Shown: piece by piece, positions 35,455 through 43,969 of the stretch
How positions within the stretch are numbered: position 1 is the stretch's first letter
How the letters are laid out: each line of letters opens with the position of its first letter
Origin: Agromyces italicus DSM 16388
Lineage (GTDB): Bacteria > Actinomycetota > Actinomycetes > Actinomycetales > Microbacteriaceae
Direction: 5' to 3'
Assembly: GCF_000421545.1 (NCBI RefSeq)
Contig: NZ_ATXF01000008.1
Span: 62,001-126,000 of the forward strand
DNA length: 64,000 nucleotides
The notes under the pieces: generated by a model
The model's input: only the letters and a program-made list of their open reading frames with translations
Database searches by the model: none
Told to the model about the DNA's origin: nothing
Made by a program: the position numbers and the translations under genes

Positions 35455-36258
35455 CTAACGGTCGGCGCCGCGTTCGGCGGGGTCGGGTGCCTCGGCGTCC
35501 GACCCCGCGTCGTTTCGCAGATCGGAGGCGAGGCCAGACGGGGCGGACGCCGCGGTGCGCGTGAAGTCCGCCGGCGTGCTCGGGGCGGTGTCGAGCGCAC
35601 CCGAGTCGTCGGCGGCCTCTGCGGCCTCCATGTGCTTGGCCTCGGAGCGCACGATGAGCTTCTTGGCGCCCCACACCACGACGAGGAACAACGCGATCAC
35701 TGCGACGAACATGTAGCCCGCCCAGTGCAGCTCGCGGCTGAGCTCGCGGTAGCTGCCCGCGGCGGCCCAGCCGACCGAGACGTAGGCGAAGGCCCAGATG
35801 ACGCAGGCGGGCGCCGTCCAGGCGATGAACTTGCGGTATCGCATGGTGCTCATGCCGACGGTGAGCGGGATGAGCGAGTGCAGCACGGGCAGGAAGCGCG
35901 AGATGAAGATCGCGGGTCCGCCGCGACGGTCGAGGTAGCGCTGCGCGCGATGCCAGTTCTCCTCGCCGAGTCTCCGGCCGAGTCGGGAGTGCAGGATGTG
36001 CGGGCCGAACCAGCGTCCGAGCGCGAACCCGATGCTCTCGCCGATCAGCGCGCCGGCGATGACGGTGAACGCGAGCGCGAGGTACTCGCCGACGCCGTCG
36101 ACGGCGGTCGCGGCGACGAGCACGATGGTGTCGCCCGGCACGACGAGCCCGATGAGCACGCTCGTCTCGAGCATGATGCCGAGGCCGGCGAGCAGCGTGC
36201 GGGTGACCGGGTCGACCGCCTGCACGGTGCTGAGGATCCAGTCGAGGATCTCGTTCAT
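35455..36258 (-). CDS. DedA-family membrane protein
   Basis: A 267-residue DedA/SNARE-associated (VTT) protein. The core contains ETSVLIGLVVPGDTIVLVAA, GALIGESIGFALGRWFGP, the conserved arginine motif FISRFLPVLHSLIPLTVGM and three or four later spans. DedA proteins act in undecaprenyl phosphate or lipid translocation and envelope homeostasis. A polar tail of about 55 residues follows. The ATG at 36258 is six bases after TACGCT on the minus strand, so the transcript appears leaderless. Confidence 0.9.
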   Translation of the reverse strand: MNEILDWILSTVQAVDPVTRTLLAGLGIMLETSVLIGLVVPGDTIVLVAATAVDGVGEYLALAFTVIAGALIGESIGFALGRWFGPHILHSRLGRRLGEENWHRAQRYLDRRGGPAIFISRFLPVLHSLIPLTVGMSTMRYRKFIAWTAPACVIWAFAYVSVGWAAAGSYRELSRELHWAGYMFVAVIALFLVVVWGAKKLIVRSEAKHMEAAEAADDSGALDTAPSTPADFTRTAASAPSGLASDLRNDAGSDAEAPDPAERGADR

Positions 36259-36264
36259 CGTTCG

Positions 36265-36270
36265 AGCGTA
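36265..36270 (-). promoter_or_regulatory. -10 box of the DedA gene, leaderless type
   Basis: TACGCT on the minus strand is followed by six bases and the DedA ATG, the same spacing as for idsA, blaI, pabB and comEA. Confidence 0.5.
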
Positions 36271-36293
36271 ACCGGGGGCGGGGCGCGGTCGCG

Positions 36294-37235
36294 TCACCCC
36301 ACGGGATGATCCGCCAGTACCACGGTACAGGCCGCGATGGGCGCGAGGACGAGGAGGAGGGAGGTGACGAGCACCAGCGGGCGAGGCGTCGCCGACGACG
36401 AGGATGACGCGGGTACGACGCCGAGCCGATCGAGCCGTGCCGCGAGCATGTCGGCGTCGGCGATCACGGTGTCGTCGCCGTAGCCGCCGGGGCCGCCCCC
36501 GCCGACGACGAGGAGTGCCCCGCGGAGGGCGTCGTCGCCGGCGGTGCGACGCGCGCGGTCGTCGGCGAGCATCTCGGCGAGGAGGATCACCGAGCGCTCG
36601 GCGCGGTTCGCGATCGGGAACCACGGCAGCGCACTGTGCCAGGCGCGGAACGCGAGCAGCACGAGGTGGTGCAATTGGTCGAGATGGGCTCGTTCGTGGG
36701 CGATGACGGCGACGAGCTCGTCGGGCGAGAGCGCATCGATGAGCCCGTCGGTGAGCACCGTCGCGGTGCGGAGGCCGGGCACGCAGTACGCGAGCGGTGC
36801 GGGGTGGGCGAGCACGCGGGTGTGCGGCTGCCCCGGCATCGGGTCGCCGAGGAGGGCGACGAGCTGGTGCTGGCGGCGTCGCTCGCGCTCGGCGCGGACG
36901 GCCGTGAGCGCGAGGTTCAGGGCGAGGTGCGCGGTGAGGCCTGCCGCCAGGGTGATCGCGGCGAGGTGCACGATGCCGAACTCGGGCGGGATCGGTCCGG
37001 TGAACAGCGCCGGCACGAGCGCCTGCCAGGCGCCGAGCAGCGATCCCGCCGGCGAGGCGCCGAACACCAGCAGGCAGCCGATCATCGAGAAGCCGCCGGC
37101 GACGGCGATCGCCTGCCAGAGCGCGAGCGCCGCGGCGGGGGAGCGCGCGGGCCATGCCGCTCGCGAGAGGAGCAGTGGGATCGGCCACGCGAGCGCGAGC
37201 GCGAGCGCGCCGAGTCCCACGGCGACGGTGACCAC
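36294..37235 (-). CDS. M56 family (BlaR1/MecR1-like) membrane metallopeptidase
   Basis: The 313-residue protein has three or four membrane segments in the N-terminal half and the zinc motif AHERAHLDQLHH (HExxH) near residue 170. A last membrane segment lies near the C-terminus (LVLVTSLLLVLAPIAACTVV). It lacks an extracellular penicillin-binding sensor domain, so it is the short M56 form. With the adjacent BlaI repressor it should form a signalling pair in which the protease cleaves or inactivates BlaI; the signal is unknown. GTG 37235 overlaps the blaI 3' end region. Confidence 0.85.
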   Translation of the reverse strand: MVTVAVGLGALALALAWPIPLLLSRAAWPARSPAAALALWQAIAVAGGFSMIGCLLVFGASPAGSLLGAWQALVPALFTGPIPPEFGIVHLAAITLAAGLTAHLALNLALTAVRAERERRRQHQLVALLGDPMPGQPHTRVLAHPAPLAYCVPGLRTATVLTDGLIDALSPDELVAVIAHERAHLDQLHHLVLLAFRAWHSALPWFPIANRAERSVILLAEMLADDRARRTAGDDALRGALLVVGGGGPGGYGDDTVIADADMLAARLDRLGVVPASSSSSATPRPLVLVTSLLLVLAPIAACTVVLADHPVG

Positions 37236-37237
37236 GG

Positions 37238-37612
37238 TCAGCGTCGGACGAGCTCGTCGAGAAGGCGCCTGAGGGTCGCCGCCTCGCCGTCGCTCACGGT
37301 GCCCACGAATCGGGCCAGCGCGGCGTCGCGGTCGCTCGAACGGTCGAGCACCTCGTGCATGAGTTCGGCGGTGTGCTCTTCGCGGGAGAGCAGCGCCTGG
37401 TAGCGGTGCGGCCGGTGCTCGCGCGTGCGGCTCACGAAGCCCTTGCGCTCGAGACGGGAGAGCACGGTCAGCACCGTCGTCGTCGCGACCGTGCGCCCGC
37501 TCTCGCCGTCGCGCATCGCGAGCGCGTCGCGCAATTCGTTGGCCGAGAGCGCGGCGTCGCTCGACCAGAGCACCTCCATCACGGAGCGCTCGAGATCTCC
37601 GAGACTCGCCAT
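37238..37612 (-). CDS. blaI: BlaI/MecI-family repressor
   Basis: A 124-residue winged-helix repressor (MASLGDLERSVMEVLWSS, VATTTVLTVLSRLERKGFVSR, YQALLSREEHTAELM) of the BlaI/MecI type, which dimerises on palindromic operators and is inactivated by proteolysis. The next gene encodes the M56 protease. A TTCTACG-CTT-CGTAGAA palindrome in the gap to cydA is the likely operator and overlaps the expected -35 region. ATG 37612 is six bases after a TAGTCT box. In Mycobacterium, BlaI also controls respiratory genes. Confidence 0.92.
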   Translation of the reverse strand: MASLGDLERSVMEVLWSSDAALSANELRDALAMRDGESGRTVATTTVLTVLSRLERKGFVSRTREHRPHRYQALLSREEHTAELMHEVLDRSSDRDAALARFVGTVSDGEAATLRRLLDELVRR

Positions 37613-37618
37613 GCCACC

Positions 37619-37624
37619 AGACTA
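37619..37624 (-). promoter_or_regulatory. -10 box of blaI, leaderless type
   Basis: TAGTCT on the minus strand lies six bases before the blaI ATG. The matching -35 position falls inside the BlaI-like operator. Confidence 0.55.
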
Positions 37625-37642
37625 CCGCCGATCCACGATTTG

Positions 37643-37659
37643 TTCTACGCTTCGTAGAA
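37643..37659. promoter_or_regulatory. BlaI-like operator between blaI and cydA
   Basis: TTCTACG-CTT-CGTAGAA is a perfect 7-bp inverted repeat with a 3-base spacer. It resembles known BlaI/MecI operators with TAC...GTA half sites. It lies 31 bases from blaI and 43 bases from cydA, so one bound dimer could control both directions. Confidence 0.7.
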
Positions 37660-37680
37660 GAACGCGCTCGGACGTTCTTC
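37657..37680 (+). promoter_or_regulatory. Second inverted repeat upstream of cydA
   Basis: GAAGAACG (37657-37664) and CGTTCTTC (37673-37680) form a perfect 8-bp inverted repeat with an 8-base spacer. It overlaps the end of the BlaI-like operator and lies in the probable cydA leader. It could be a second regulator site or a leader stem-loop. Confidence 0.5.
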
Positions 37681-37701
37681 CCGTGTGAAAGGGGCATCCG
37701 T

Positions 37702-39114
37702 GTGAATGAGTTGCTCGACCCGCTGCTGCTCGCTCGTTGGCAGTTCGGCCTGACAACCGTCTACCACTTCCTGTTCGTCCCGATCACGATCGGACTCGCG
37801 ACGACCGTCGCGGTGTTCCAGACCGCCTGGTTCCGCACCGACAAGGTCGAGTACCTGAAGATCACCCGCTTCTTCGGCAACCTCTTCCTCATCAACTTCG
37901 CCATGGGCGTCGTCACCGGCATCGTGCAGGAGTTCCAGTTCGGCATGAACTGGTCGGAGTACTCGCGTTTCGTGGGCGACGTCTTCGGCGCGCCGCTCGC
38001 CCTCGAGGGCCTGCTGGCCTTCTTCTTCGAGGCGACGTTCATCGGCCTCTGGATCTTCGGCTGGGACAAGCTCCCGCGCGGCATCCATCTCGCGACCATC
38101 TGGTGCACCGCCATCGGCACGATCGTCTCGGCGTACTTCATCCTCGCGGCGAACGCCTTCATGCAGAATCCCGTCGGCTACGAGATGAACGCCGAGAAGG
38201 GTCGCGCCGAGCTCGTCGACATCGGCGCGCTGCTCACGAATCCGGTCGTCCTCGCGGCGTTCCCGCACACGATCGCTGCGAGCTTCATGGTCACCGCGGG
38301 CCTCATCATCTCGGCCGCCGCCTGGCACCTCTCACGCAACCAGCACCTCGACACGATGCGGCCCGCGCTGAAGTTCGGCCTCTGGACGATGGTCGGCGCC
38401 GGCATCCTCACGACGCTCTTCGGCGACCAGCTCAGCCTCGCCATGGTGGCCACGCAGCCGATGAAGATGGCGGCCGCCGAGGCGACCTACGACACGGTCT
38501 GCGGCGCCGACGCCTCGTTCTCGCTCTTCACGCTCGGCACTCCCGACGGGTCGAGCGAACTCTTCTCGATCCGGGTGCCGTACCTGCTCTCGTTCCTCTC
38601 GACGCACTCCTTCGACGGCTGCGTCGAGGGCATCAACGACTTGCAGGCGCAGTACACCGAGCTCTACGGCCCGGGCGACTACGCGCCGATCATCTGGGTC
38701 ACCTACTGGGCCTTCCGCTGGATGATCGGGCTCGGCATGCTCCACGTGCTCGTCGCGGTCGTCGGCCTCTGGGTCACCCGCAAGGGGCGCATGCCGAAGC
38801 AGCGCTGGATCTGGAAGGTCGCGATCTGGAGCTTCCCGCTCTCGCTCGCCGCCATGAGCGTCGGCTGGGTGTTCACCGAGATGGGGCGCCAACCCTGGAT
38901 CGTGTTCAGCCTGTTGCCGACCGAATCGGCCGTCTCGCCGAACGTGACCGGGCTCGACGTGCTCATCTCCCTCATCGCCTTCACGCTCGTCTACGGTGCA
39001 CTCGCGGTGGTCGAGGTGCGGCTGCTCCTGCGAGCCATCAAGAAGGGCCCGCCCGAGCTCGGCGAGCCCGACCCCGAGTCGGGCCGCATCGAACCCGCCA
39101 CGACGGTCTACTGA
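37702..39114 (+). CDS. cydA: Cytochrome bd ubiquinol oxidase subunit I
   Basis: CydA holds the b558, b595 and d haems and oxidises quinol, reducing oxygen to water without proton pumping. The 470-residue protein has about nine membrane spans, the N-terminal haem ligand in LARWQFGLTTVYHFLFVP (His22) and the downstream GRQPWI signature. The short Q loop is typical of non-E. coli forms. GTG 37702 is preceded by GAAAGGGG. The gene leads the cydABDC operon and is divergent from blaI. Confidence 0.95.
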   Translation: MNELLDPLLLARWQFGLTTVYHFLFVPITIGLATTVAVFQTAWFRTDKVEYLKITRFFGNLFLINFAMGVVTGIVQEFQFGMNWSEYSRFVGDVFGAPLALEGLLAFFFEATFIGLWIFGWDKLPRGIHLATIWCTAIGTIVSAYFILAANAFMQNPVGYEMNAEKGRAELVDIGALLTNPVVLAAFPHTIAASFMVTAGLIISAAAWHLSRNQHLDTMRPALKFGLWTMVGAGILTTLFGDQLSLAMVATQPMKMAAAEATYDTVCGADASFSLFTLGTPDGSSELFSIRVPYLLSFLSTHSFDGCVEGINDLQAQYTELYGPGDYAPIIWVTYWAFRWMIGLGMLHVLVAVVGLWVTRKGRMPKQRWIWKVAIWSFPLSLAAMSVGWVFTEMGRQPWIVFSLLPTESAVSPNVTGLDVLISLIAFTLVYGALAVVEVRLLLRAIKKGPPELGEPDPESGRIEPATTVY

Positions 39115-39128
39115 AAGGAGGAGGACAA

Positions 39129-40133
39129 GTGGATCTCCCCACGCTCTGGTTCTGGATCGTCGCGTTCCTCTTCGTCGGCTACTTCGTACTCGACGGTTTC
39201 GACTTCGGCGTCGGCATGTCGTTGCCGTTCCTCGGCAAGGACGACACCGACCGCCGCGTGCTCATCAATACCATCGGCCCGGTCTGGGACCTCAACGAGA
39301 CCTGGGTGATCGTCGCCGGGGCCGCGCTCTTCGCGGCGTTCCCCGAGTGGTACGCGACGCTCTTCTCGGGCTTCTACCTCGCGCTGCTGCTCATCCTGCT
39401 GGCGCTCATCGCGCGCGGGGTGTCGTTCGAGTACCGCCACCAGCGCCCCGAGTCGCAGTGGAAGGGCCGCTTCGACCTGATGATCGTGATCGGCTCGGCA
39501 GTGCCGGCGCTGCTCTGGGGCGTCGCCTTCGCGAACATCGTGCAGGGCGTCCCGCTCGACGCCGACCACAACTACACGGGCACGCTGTTCGACCTGCTGA
39601 ACCCGTACGCGCTGCTCGGCGGACTCACGACGCTCCTCCTCTTCTTCACGCACGGCGTCGTCTTCGTGTCGTTGAAGACGGAGGGCGAACTGCGCGAGCG
39701 GGCACGCCGGCTGGCGGCGCGCTCCGGGCTCGTGACGATCGTCGTCGCTGCGTCGTTCCTCGCGTGGACGGGGCTCGCCTTCGGCACGTTCTGGTTCTGG
39801 ATCCTCGCTGCGGTCGCCGCGGTCGCCCTCATCGGCGGCTGGCTCGCCAACCTTCGCGGCGCGGAGGGGATCGCGTTCACGCTGATGGCTGCGACGATCG
39901 CCGCGGCGGTGTTCGCGCTGTTCGCCGCCCTGTTCCCCGACGTGATGCCCGCCTCGAACGACCCGGCGAACAGCCTCACGATCGAGAACGCCTCGTCGTC
40001 GACGTACACGCTCACGTTCATGAGCTGGGTCGCGCTGATCTTCCTGCCGCTCATCCTCGCGTACCAGGGATGGACCTACTGGATCTTCCGCAAGCGCGTG
40101 AGCCGGGCGACCATCGACGCCGCGACGCACTGA
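39129..40133 (+). CDS. cydB: Cytochrome bd ubiquinol oxidase subunit II
   Basis: The 334-residue CydB subunit pairs with CydA. It starts with the family segment DLPTLWFWIVAFLFVGYFVLDGFDFGVG (in parts), continues with NETWVIVAGAALFAAFPEWYATLFSGFYLAL and has eight to nine membrane spans. GTG 39129 was chosen because a very strong ribosome binding site, AAAGGAGGAGGA, ends a few bases upstream. The gap to cydA is 14 bp. Confidence 0.95.
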   Translation: MDLPTLWFWIVAFLFVGYFVLDGFDFGVGMSLPFLGKDDTDRRVLINTIGPVWDLNETWVIVAGAALFAAFPEWYATLFSGFYLALLLILLALIARGVSFEYRHQRPESQWKGRFDLMIVIGSAVPALLWGVAFANIVQGVPLDADHNYTGTLFDLLNPYALLGGLTTLLLFFTHGVVFVSLKTEGELRERARRLAARSGLVTIVVAASFLAWTGLAFGTFWFWILAAVAAVALIGGWLANLRGAEGIAFTLMAATIAAAVFALFAALFPDVMPASNDPANSLTIENASSSTYTLTFMSWVALIFLPLILAYQGWTYWIFRKRVSRATIDAATH

Positions 40134-40143
40134 GCCGGCTCGC

Positions 40144-41838
40144 GTGAAACCCCTCGATCCCCGGCTGGTGCGCCGCTCGCGCGCCGCCCGCGGCTTCCTC
40201 CTCGCGGGCGGTGCGCTGGCCGTCGTACAGGCGGCGGCGATCATCGCCGTGGCGTGGTCGATCGCGACCCTCGTCGTCGGCCTCATCGACGGCATGCCGA
40301 TGGACGGGCTGTGGCCGGCCCTCGCCGTGCTCGTCGGGGCCGCGTGCGTGCGGGCGCTCGCGGCCTGGGCATGGGAGCTCGTCGGTGCGACGGGCGCGCA
40401 GCGCGTCAAGCGCGAACTCCGGGGCGAGTTGCTCGCGGCACTCGAGCGCCACCCGGGCGGCATCGCCGGCTTCTCCTCGGCGCGCATCGCGACCCTGCTC
40501 GGCCCCGGACTCGACGCACTCGACGACTACTTCGGCCGGTACCTGCCGCAGCTCGTGCTCACGGTCGTCGCGACGCCCGCGTGCATCGCCGCGGCCTGGA
40601 TCGCCGACCCGCTCTCGGGGCTCGTGCTCGTGATCGTGCTCCCGCTCGTCCCGGTGTTCATGGCGCTCATCGGCATGGCGACCGACGCGGTGCAACGGCG
40701 CCAGTGGGAGAGCCTCTCGGCTCTGTCACGGGGCTTCCTCGAGGTCGTCGGCGGGCTCTCGACGCTCGTGCTGTACGGCCGCGCCGAGCGGCAGGCGCGG
40801 CGCATCCGCGAGGTGACCGACGGGTACCGTCGGCACACCATGAAGGTCCTCCGCATCACCTTCCTCTCGGGGTTCGCACTCGAGTTCGCCGCGAGCCTGT
40901 CGGTCGCGCTCGTGGCCGTGTCGATCGGCCTGCGGCTCGTGTCGGGCGACATGTCGCTCGCACCCGGACTCTTCGTGCTCGTGCTCGCGCCCGAGGTGTT
41001 CCTGCCGCTGCGCAACGTCGGTGCGGCGTTCCACGCTTCGGCCGCCGGCGTGACGGCGGCCGATGACGCCTTCGCGCTGCTCGATGAAACGGAGATGGGC
41101 GACGACGCCACGGTTCAGCCCGGGTCGAGCGCCCACCTCGCACCGCTCGCGTCGGCACGCCGGCTCGGCACGGTTCTCGAGCGCGAGGATGCCACGATCG
41201 ACTCGCCGCGCACCGGTCTCGTCGTCGCGGGCCTCGCGGTGCGCCGCGGCGACCGCCCGGTGATCGAAGATCTCGATGCCGTCGTCGCGCCGGGGTCGCT
41301 CGTCGCCGTCATCGGCCCGAGCGGCAGCGGCAAGTCGACGCTCTTCGCCGCGCTTCTCGGCTTCGCGCCGATCGCGGCGGGGGAGGTCTCGTGGGACGGC
41401 CGCTCGCTCGGCAACCGGGGTCGAGAACTCGTCGCGTGGGCCGGCCAGTCGCCGGTGCTCCTCGCGGGCAGCGTCGCCGAGAACGTGCGGCTGGGTGACG
41501 AGACGGCCGATCCGGCTCTGCTCGAGCGCGCGTTCGCGGTCGCCGGGGTCGAGGTCGCCGCCGGCCTCGTGCTCGGCCCGGGCGGCTCGGGCCTGTCGGG
41601 CGGGCAGGCGCAGCGCGTCGCCATCGCGCGCGCCGTGCACCGGCTCCTCGCGCGGCGTCTGCCGCTCCTCCTTCTCGACGAGCCCACCTCTGCGCAGGAC
41701 GCGGGCCGCGAGCAGGCCCTCGTCGAACACCTGCGTGCACTCTGCGACGGGGGAGTCACGGTGCTCGTCGCGACCCACCGTCCGGCGCTCGTGGCGGCCG
41801 CAGACGGGGTCATCGAACCGGCGGCGGCGCGTGTCTGA
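40144..41838 (+). CDS. cydD: Cytochrome bd assembly ABC exporter, CydD subunit
   Basis: CydD (564 residues) forms with CydC a heterodimeric exporter needed to assemble cytochrome bd; the E. coli pair moves thiols and binds haem. The transmembrane domain (about residues 1-300) is followed by an ATPase domain with Walker A (GPSGSGKST), signature (GSGLSGGQAQR) and Walker B (LLLLDEPTSAQD). The frame overlaps cydC by 8 bp. Separate cydD and cydC genes after cydAB are common in actinobacteria. Confidence 0.93.
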   Translation: MKPLDPRLVRRSRAARGFLLAGGALAVVQAAAIIAVAWSIATLVVGLIDGMPMDGLWPALAVLVGAACVRALAAWAWELVGATGAQRVKRELRGELLAALERHPGGIAGFSSARIATLLGPGLDALDDYFGRYLPQLVLTVVATPACIAAAWIADPLSGLVLVIVLPLVPVFMALIGMATDAVQRRQWESLSALSRGFLEVVGGLSTLVLYGRAERQARRIREVTDGYRRHTMKVLRITFLSGFALEFAASLSVALVAVSIGLRLVSGDMSLAPGLFVLVLAPEVFLPLRNVGAAFHASAAGVTAADDAFALLDETEMGDDATVQPGSSAHLAPLASARRLGTVLEREDATIDSPRTGLVVAGLAVRRGDRPVIEDLDAVVAPGSLVAVIGPSGSGKSTLFAALLGFAPIAAGEVSWDGRSLGNRGRELVAWAGQSPVLLAGSVAENVRLGDETADPALLERAFAVAGVEVAAGLVLGPGGSGLSGGQAQRVAIARAVHRLLARRLPLLLLDEPTSAQDAGREQALVEHLRALCDGGVTVLVATHRPALVAAADGVIEPAAARV

Positions 41839-43537
41839 GCGTCGCATTCCGCAGAGCGGGTCAGACACCCGTTCGGTGCTCCGCACGAGCATCCCGCGGT
41901 TCGGGCGGTTGCTGCCCTCGGTGCTGTTCGGGGTCGTCTCGGGCGGTTCGGCCGTCGCTCTCCTCGCCTGTTCGGCGTGGCTCATCGCCCGCGCCGCCGA
42001 GCAGCCGCCCGTGCTCTACCTCTCGCTCGCGATCGTCGGGGTGCGGGCCTTCGCGCTCGGCCGCGCGGTGTTCCGCTATCTCGAGCGGCTGAGCGGCCAC
42101 GATGCCGCGTTCCGACAACTCGCCGCGATCCGCAGCGGCATCTTCGAACGGATGCTCCCCGTCGCTCCAGACGGCATCGCGGCACTCCGCCGCGGCGAGC
42201 TGCTGGCGCGATTCGTCGGCGACGTCGACGAACTGCAGAACGTGCCCCTGCGGGCCGTGCAGCCCGTGGTGAGCGCGCTCGTCGTGCTGCTCGGTGCCGT
42301 CGTCGGGGTCGCACTGCTCGCGCCCGCCTCGGCGTTCGCTCTGATCGGATGCCTCGTGCTCGGCGTCGGCGCGACGGTGCTCGTGCAGCATGCGGTCGCC
42401 GCCCGGGCCGAGTCGCGGCTCGCACCGTTGCGCGGCGAATTGCAGGCGGCGGTCGTCGATCAGGTCCAGTCGCTCGAGGTCCTCGTCGCCTTCGATGGGG
42501 CGGCGGCCGGGCGGGCGCGCATCGACGCGCTCGGTGCGCGCCTGGCTCGGCTGACGCGGGCGAGCGCGTCCGCCGCGGGAGCCGCCGCCGCGATCATGTC
42601 GGCGATCGGCGGTATCGCGGTCGCCCTCGCGGTCGTCACCGCCGAGCCGCTCCTCGCCTCGGGGCGCATCGACGGGCCCACGTTCGCGGTGCTCTGCCTC
42701 GTGCCGCTCGCGATCGCCGAGGTGGCCGCCGCGATCCCTCCCGCGGCGAGCGCGTGGCGGCTCGGCCGGGTGAGTGCCGGGCGGGTCGCGAACGCCGTGC
42801 CCGGGCGGGTGCAGCCCGAGATCCCGGTGGCACCGGCTACCCCGGCGACGGCTCCGGCAGCGGAGCCGACCCCCGCGATCTCGCTGCGGGGCGTCACGGC
42901 GAGCTGGCCCGGAGCCACCGCACCCGCCCTCTCGGGCCTCGATCTCGAGCTGGCGCCCGGCGAGCGGGTGCTCGTGCGCGGGGAGTCGGGTGCGGGCAAG
43001 TCGACCCTCGCGCATGTGCTCGTGCGCTTCCTCGAGGCGCGCGGTTCGTACCGCATCGGGGGAGTCGAGGCCTCCGATCTCGACCCCGGCGAGGTGCGAC
43101 GTCTCGTCGGCCTGGTCGAGCAGCGGCCGTGGCTCTTCGATGAGGATGTGCGCCAGAACCTCGTCTTCGCCCGTGATACCGCGAGCGACGAGGAGCTGCT
43201 CGCGGTACTCGAGCGGGTGGGCCTGCGCGATTGGGTGCTCGAGCGCGGAGGGCTCGGCGCTCGCGTCGGCGAGCGCGGCTCGCTCGTCTCGGGCGGACAG
43301 GCGCAGCGCCTCGCGCTCGCCCGGGCGATGCTCGCGCGATTCCCGGTGCTGGTGCTCGACGAGCCGACGGCGAACGTCGACCGCGCCCGGGCCGACGCAC
43401 TGCTGCGCGATCTCCTCGGAGCAGTCGCGGGCGAGGGCCGCACGGTCGTGCTCATCTCGCACGTGCCGGTCGACCCATCGCTCGTCGATCGGGTCGTGAC
43501 GATCGCTGATGGGCGGGCCTGCACTGTTGCGCCCTGA
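41831..43537 (+). CDS. cydC: Cytochrome bd assembly ABC exporter, CydC subunit
   Basis: The 568-residue partner of CydD. Its N-terminal half has about six membrane segments and the conserved SGGSAVALLACSAWLIARAAEQPPVLYLS. The ATPase domain has Walker A (GESGAGKST), signature (GSLVSGGQAQR) and Walker B (VLVLDEPTANVD). It starts at GTG 41831 inside cydD and ends the cyd operon. No terminator is obvious in the GC-rich sequence that follows. Confidence 0.93.
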   Translation: MSERRIPQSGSDTRSVLRTSIPRFGRLLPSVLFGVVSGGSAVALLACSAWLIARAAEQPPVLYLSLAIVGVRAFALGRAVFRYLERLSGHDAAFRQLAAIRSGIFERMLPVAPDGIAALRRGELLARFVGDVDELQNVPLRAVQPVVSALVVLLGAVVGVALLAPASAFALIGCLVLGVGATVLVQHAVAARAESRLAPLRGELQAAVVDQVQSLEVLVAFDGAAAGRARIDALGARLARLTRASASAAGAAAAIMSAIGGIAVALAVVTAEPLLASGRIDGPTFAVLCLVPLAIAEVAAAIPPAASAWRLGRVSAGRVANAVPGRVQPEIPVAPATPATAPAAEPTPAISLRGVTASWPGATAPALSGLDLELAPGERVLVRGESGAGKSTLAHVLVRFLEARGSYRIGGVEASDLDPGEVRRLVGLVEQRPWLFDEDVRQNLVFARDTASDEELLAVLERVGLRDWVLERGGLGARVGERGSLVSGGQAQRLALARAMLARFPVLVLDEPTANVDRARADALLRDLLGAVAGEGRTVVLISHVPVDPSLVDRVVTIADGRACTVAP

Positions 43538-43599
43538 TCGCGCCTCGCGCGGGCGACCATCCCGTATCGCTGTACTCCGAACCGCTTCTTGCACGTTTC

Positions 43600-43803
43600 G
43601 TGCGCGTATTCCGCGAGGCACGGCATCGGGGCCAGCACGCGGGCGAGGCTGTCGTCGTCATGGCGGCGTTGCCGGTCGCACAGAACGTGCTGAACTACGC
43701 ACAGCGGTACAACCAATCGGTCATTCCGGCTCGCGACGCCATATTCATCACCACGTTGGGCTCGATACCGGTTCTGCTCGTCGTGTCGACGCTGCTTGCG
43801 TAG
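43600..43803 (+). pseudogene. C-terminal remnant of an AEC-family transporter
   Basis: The frame encodes VVVMAALPVAQNVLNYAQ (in parts) followed by RDAIFITTLGSIPVLLVVSTLLA-stop, the typical last two membrane segments of auxin-efflux-carrier (AEC/malate permease) transporters. A full member has about 300 residues and ten spans. Only about 50-65 residues are recognisable, and no upstream part is found in the 60 bp after cydC. It is interpreted as a decayed gene fragment. The frame may extend a little upstream of 43600. Confidence 0.6.
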
Positions 43804-43945
43804 CACGGGCCCGGGCACACCCCGTCGGCGATCACGGCGGTGACGCCGCACGAGCGGAGCATCCTGCGGTTCGGCAGAACCCCGACCAACAGCTCGGCTG
43901 CGGTATAGGATCGCCACGAGCCACCGAACAGTCGAGGAGCGGGCC
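43804..43945. other. Non-coding stretch after the AEC remnant, probable cupin promoter
   Basis: With the pseudogene this belongs to a gap of over 400 bases between cydC and the cupin gene. It holds a TAGGAT -10-like hexamer (43906-43911) and a strong GAGGAG ribosome binding site (43934-43939). No other gene or repeat was seen. Confidence 0.35.
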
Positions 43946-43969
43946 ATCGCGAACGAGCAGTCGGACGTC

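Noticed and set aside
36294..37697. Long minus-strand frame of 467 codons joining blaI antisense sequence to the M56 gene
   Set aside because: The first third reads blaI and its upstream region in the wrong frame. The true M56 start is GTG 37235, just after the blaI stop.
37737..40133. Long plus-strand frame running through cydA into cydB as one protein
   Set aside because: Its first part is an Arg-rich out-of-frame reading of cydA. Only the part from 39129 is real, as CydB, with its own strong ribosome binding site.
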